Assembly (NCBI GenBank): GCA_900539425.1
Contig: UQBX01000001.1
Span: 121,891 to 185,890 of the forward strand
From: an uncultured Oscillospiraceae bacterium
Lineage (GTDB): Bacteria > Bacillota > Clostridia > Oscillospirales > Acutalibacteraceae
Length of the DNA: 64,000 bases
Direction: 5' to 3'
The notes beneath the pieces were generated by a model. It did not search any database and was not told the origin of the DNA. It worked only from the letters and a program-made list of their open reading frames with translations. Position 1 is the first letter of the stretch. Every line of letters starts with the position of its first letter. A program made the position numbers and the translations under genes. Shown piece after piece: positions 62,671-64,000 of this stretch.

Positions 62671-62707
62671 CTTGAATTACGGGTAACAACCCGAATATAA
62701 ATTCAAG
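62671..62707 (+). promoter_or_regulatory. leader hairpin touching the ribosome site of the GH3 gene
   Basis: CTTGAATT pairs with AATTCAAG, and CGGGT/ACCCG pairs inside with a short AACA loop. The stem's last bases (AAG) are part of the AAGGTGG ribosome site that lies 6 bases ahead of the ATG at 62716. It could restrict translation. Confidence 0.55.
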
Positions 62708-62715
62708 GTGGTAAA

Positions 62716-64000
62716 ATGAAGCACAAAGATATTATCAGCAAAATGAGCACACAGCAAAAGGCAGAATTTGTTTCTGGCTGTGATTATTGGCATCTTGAGG
62801 AGGCACCGGAACTCGGTCTTCCCAAAATAATGATCACAGACGGCCCCAACGGACTCAGAAAGCAGGATACGGAGCATAAAAGGCAGGCAAAAATAGGTCT
62901 TGGGAACACCGTTTCCACCACGTGTTTTCCGCCGGCGGCAACATCCGCTTGCTGCTGGGACGAAAAGCTGTGGCTTGAAGAAGGACGTGCTATGGCACGT
63001 GAATGCCTTGCCGAAAAGGTTTCCGTAATTCTCGGCCCGGGCACAAACATCAAGCGTTCTCCCGTTTGCGGCAGAAACTTTGAATATTTCTCAGAAGATC
63101 CGCTTCTTGCGGGGAAAAGCGCGGCAGGGATAATAAAAGGTATTCAAAGTGAAAACGTGGGAGCGTCACTGAAGCATTTTGCCTGCAACTCACAGGAAGC
63201 GTTCAGAATGGTTATTGACGAAATAATAGATGAACGAACACTCAGAGAAATATATTTTCCCGCTTTTGAAATTGCTGTGAAAGAAGCACAGCCATGGACT
63301 GTTATGAACTCATACAACAGAATCAACGGCATATACGCATCTGAGAACAGCTGGCTTCAGCAAAAAGTGCTGAGAGATGAATGGGGATTTGACGGCCTTA
63401 TAGTAACCGACTGGGGTGCGTCTGTTGACAGAATTCCCGGTATTGAAAGCGGCACTGATCTGGAAATGCCGTCTTCAGGTAAGCTTAACACTAAAAAAAT
63501 AACACAGGCACTAAAAAGCGGAAAGCTTGACGAGGAAAAGCTTGACACTTGTGTTGACAGAGTGGTTGACCTTATTTTAAAATCCAAGCCTGCGCTCAGT
63601 CACAATCACAGTTACAGCAAAAAAGAGCACCACGATATTGCAAGGAAAATTGCAGAAAACTCAATGGTGCTTTTAAAAAATGAAGATAATATTCTTCCGC
63701 TAAAACGCGGGCAAAAAATAGCTGTTATAGGCGAACTTGCCGAATTTCCGCGTTTTCAGGGTGCGGGAACATCATTCATAAATCCCACAAGGCTTGACAG
63801 TGCGCTTGAAAGTCTTAAATCTCTTTATACAAATATATCATATTCGCGCGGATATTACCGCACATGTGACAAAACAGACGAAAAGCTGATAAACGAAGCC
63901 GTAACAGCGGCAAAATCAGCAGACGTAGCAGTAGTATTCGCAGGACTTACAGAGGAATTTGAGGGCGAAGGATATGACAGAGTTGATATCAATATGCCTT
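62716..64000 (+). CDS. GH3 beta-glucosidase (3' end beyond window)
   Basis: 428 residues are visible. The start HKDIISKMSTQQKAEFVSG is followed by DGPNGLRKQ, ILGPGTNIKRSPVCGRNFEYFSEDP and SLKHFACNSQE (catalytic-pocket Lys-His), then LIVTDWGA, which carries the nucleophile Asp232. The second, alpha/beta domain begins near 320 (ENSMVLLKNEDNILPLK) and the visible end is FAGLTEEFEGEGYDR. It has no signal peptide, so it acts in the cytoplasm on oligosaccharides brought in. AAGGTGG precedes the ATG. It is complete up to the window edge with no frameshift. Confidence 0.95.
   Translation, partial: MKHKDIISKMSTQQKAEFVSGCDYWHLEEAPELGLPKIMITDGPNGLRKQDTEHKRQAKIGLGNTVSTTCFPPAATSACCWDEKLWLEEGRAMARECLAEKVSVILGPGTNIKRSPVCGRNFEYFSEDPLLAGKSAAGIIKGIQSENVGASLKHFACNSQEAFRMVIDEIIDERTLREIYFPAFEIAVKEAQPWTVMNSYNRINGIYASENSWLQQKVLRDEWGFDGLIVTDWGASVDRIPGIESGTDLEMPSSGKLNTKKITQALKSGKLDEEKLDTCVDRVVDLILKSKPALSHNHSYSKKEHHDIARKIAENSMVLLKNEDNILPLKRGQKIAVIGELAEFPRFQGAGTSFINPTRLDSALESLKSLYTNISYSRGYYRTCDKTDEKLINEAVTAAKSADVAVVFAGLTEEFEGEGYDRVDINMP

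Noticed and set aside
1..64000. CRISPR array
   Set aside because: No regularly spaced direct repeats of 25-40 bases were seen on reading through the window.

Overview
The window looks like part of the chromosome of a low-GC, gut-type Firmicute, most likely a Clostridia member near Ruminococcaceae/Oscillospiraceae. This is inferred from the gene content: a T-box upstream of thrS, RNase Y, the Asp23-FakA-RecG block, CpsC/CpsD-type capsule control, Bce-like transport, desulfoferrodoxin (an anaerobe enzyme), Thr-rich lipoprotein linkers, AGGAGG ribosome sites and frequent TTG/GTG starts. No 16S or other marker is present, so the placement is tentative.

Layout. 1-4205 is a decaying mobile patch. 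It holds an IS200/IS605 TnpA, an amber-interrupted exported protein, a SLOG-fold protein, a small ribbon-helix-helix protein, a frameshifted HUH-type replication gene and debris, ending at what looks like the first codons of a low-molecular-weight phosphatase gene. 4247-11336 (minus) holds a YoaK-family membrane protein and a module of response regulator, histidine kinase, ABC ATPase, 946-residue FtsX permease and secreted accessory protein. 11643-15460 holds exported proteins and desulfoferrodoxin. 15457-23226 encodes a 2589-residue surface protein built of four ~400-residue repeats, translationally coupled to a small exported partner, with a divergent two-component system at 23462-25205. 25276-28746 is a set of small membrane proteins, two of which carry single-base frameshifts at A tracts. 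28774-30600 is AT-rich, with two unknown genes (one with an HEPN-like motif) beside tRNA-Gln(CTG).

30880-37321 is a plus-strand housekeeping block: YmdB-type phosphodiesterase, peptide-binding lipoprotein, Asp23/Gls24 protein, FakA and RecG. 37474-52460 is a minus-strand exopolysaccharide operon of 14 genes (regulators CpsC/CpsD, initiating sugar transferase, four glycosyltransferases, radical SAM, DUF115, cytidylyltransferase, HpcH/HpaI aldolase, polymerase, pyruvyltransferase, flippase). 52666-64000 holds a Dabb protein, RNase Y, T-box plus thrS, an alpha/beta hydrolase, PrmA, a YhaM-like nuclease, a PASTA pseudokinase, a VanZ-like protein and the first two thirds of a GH3 beta-glucosidase.

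The strongest leads are the PASTA pseudokinase, the giant repeat protein with its adjacent regulators, the cytidylyltransferase/aldolase/DUF115 set in the capsule operon, the sensor-transport module with a candidate operator, and the cluster of frameshifted or amber-interrupted genes.
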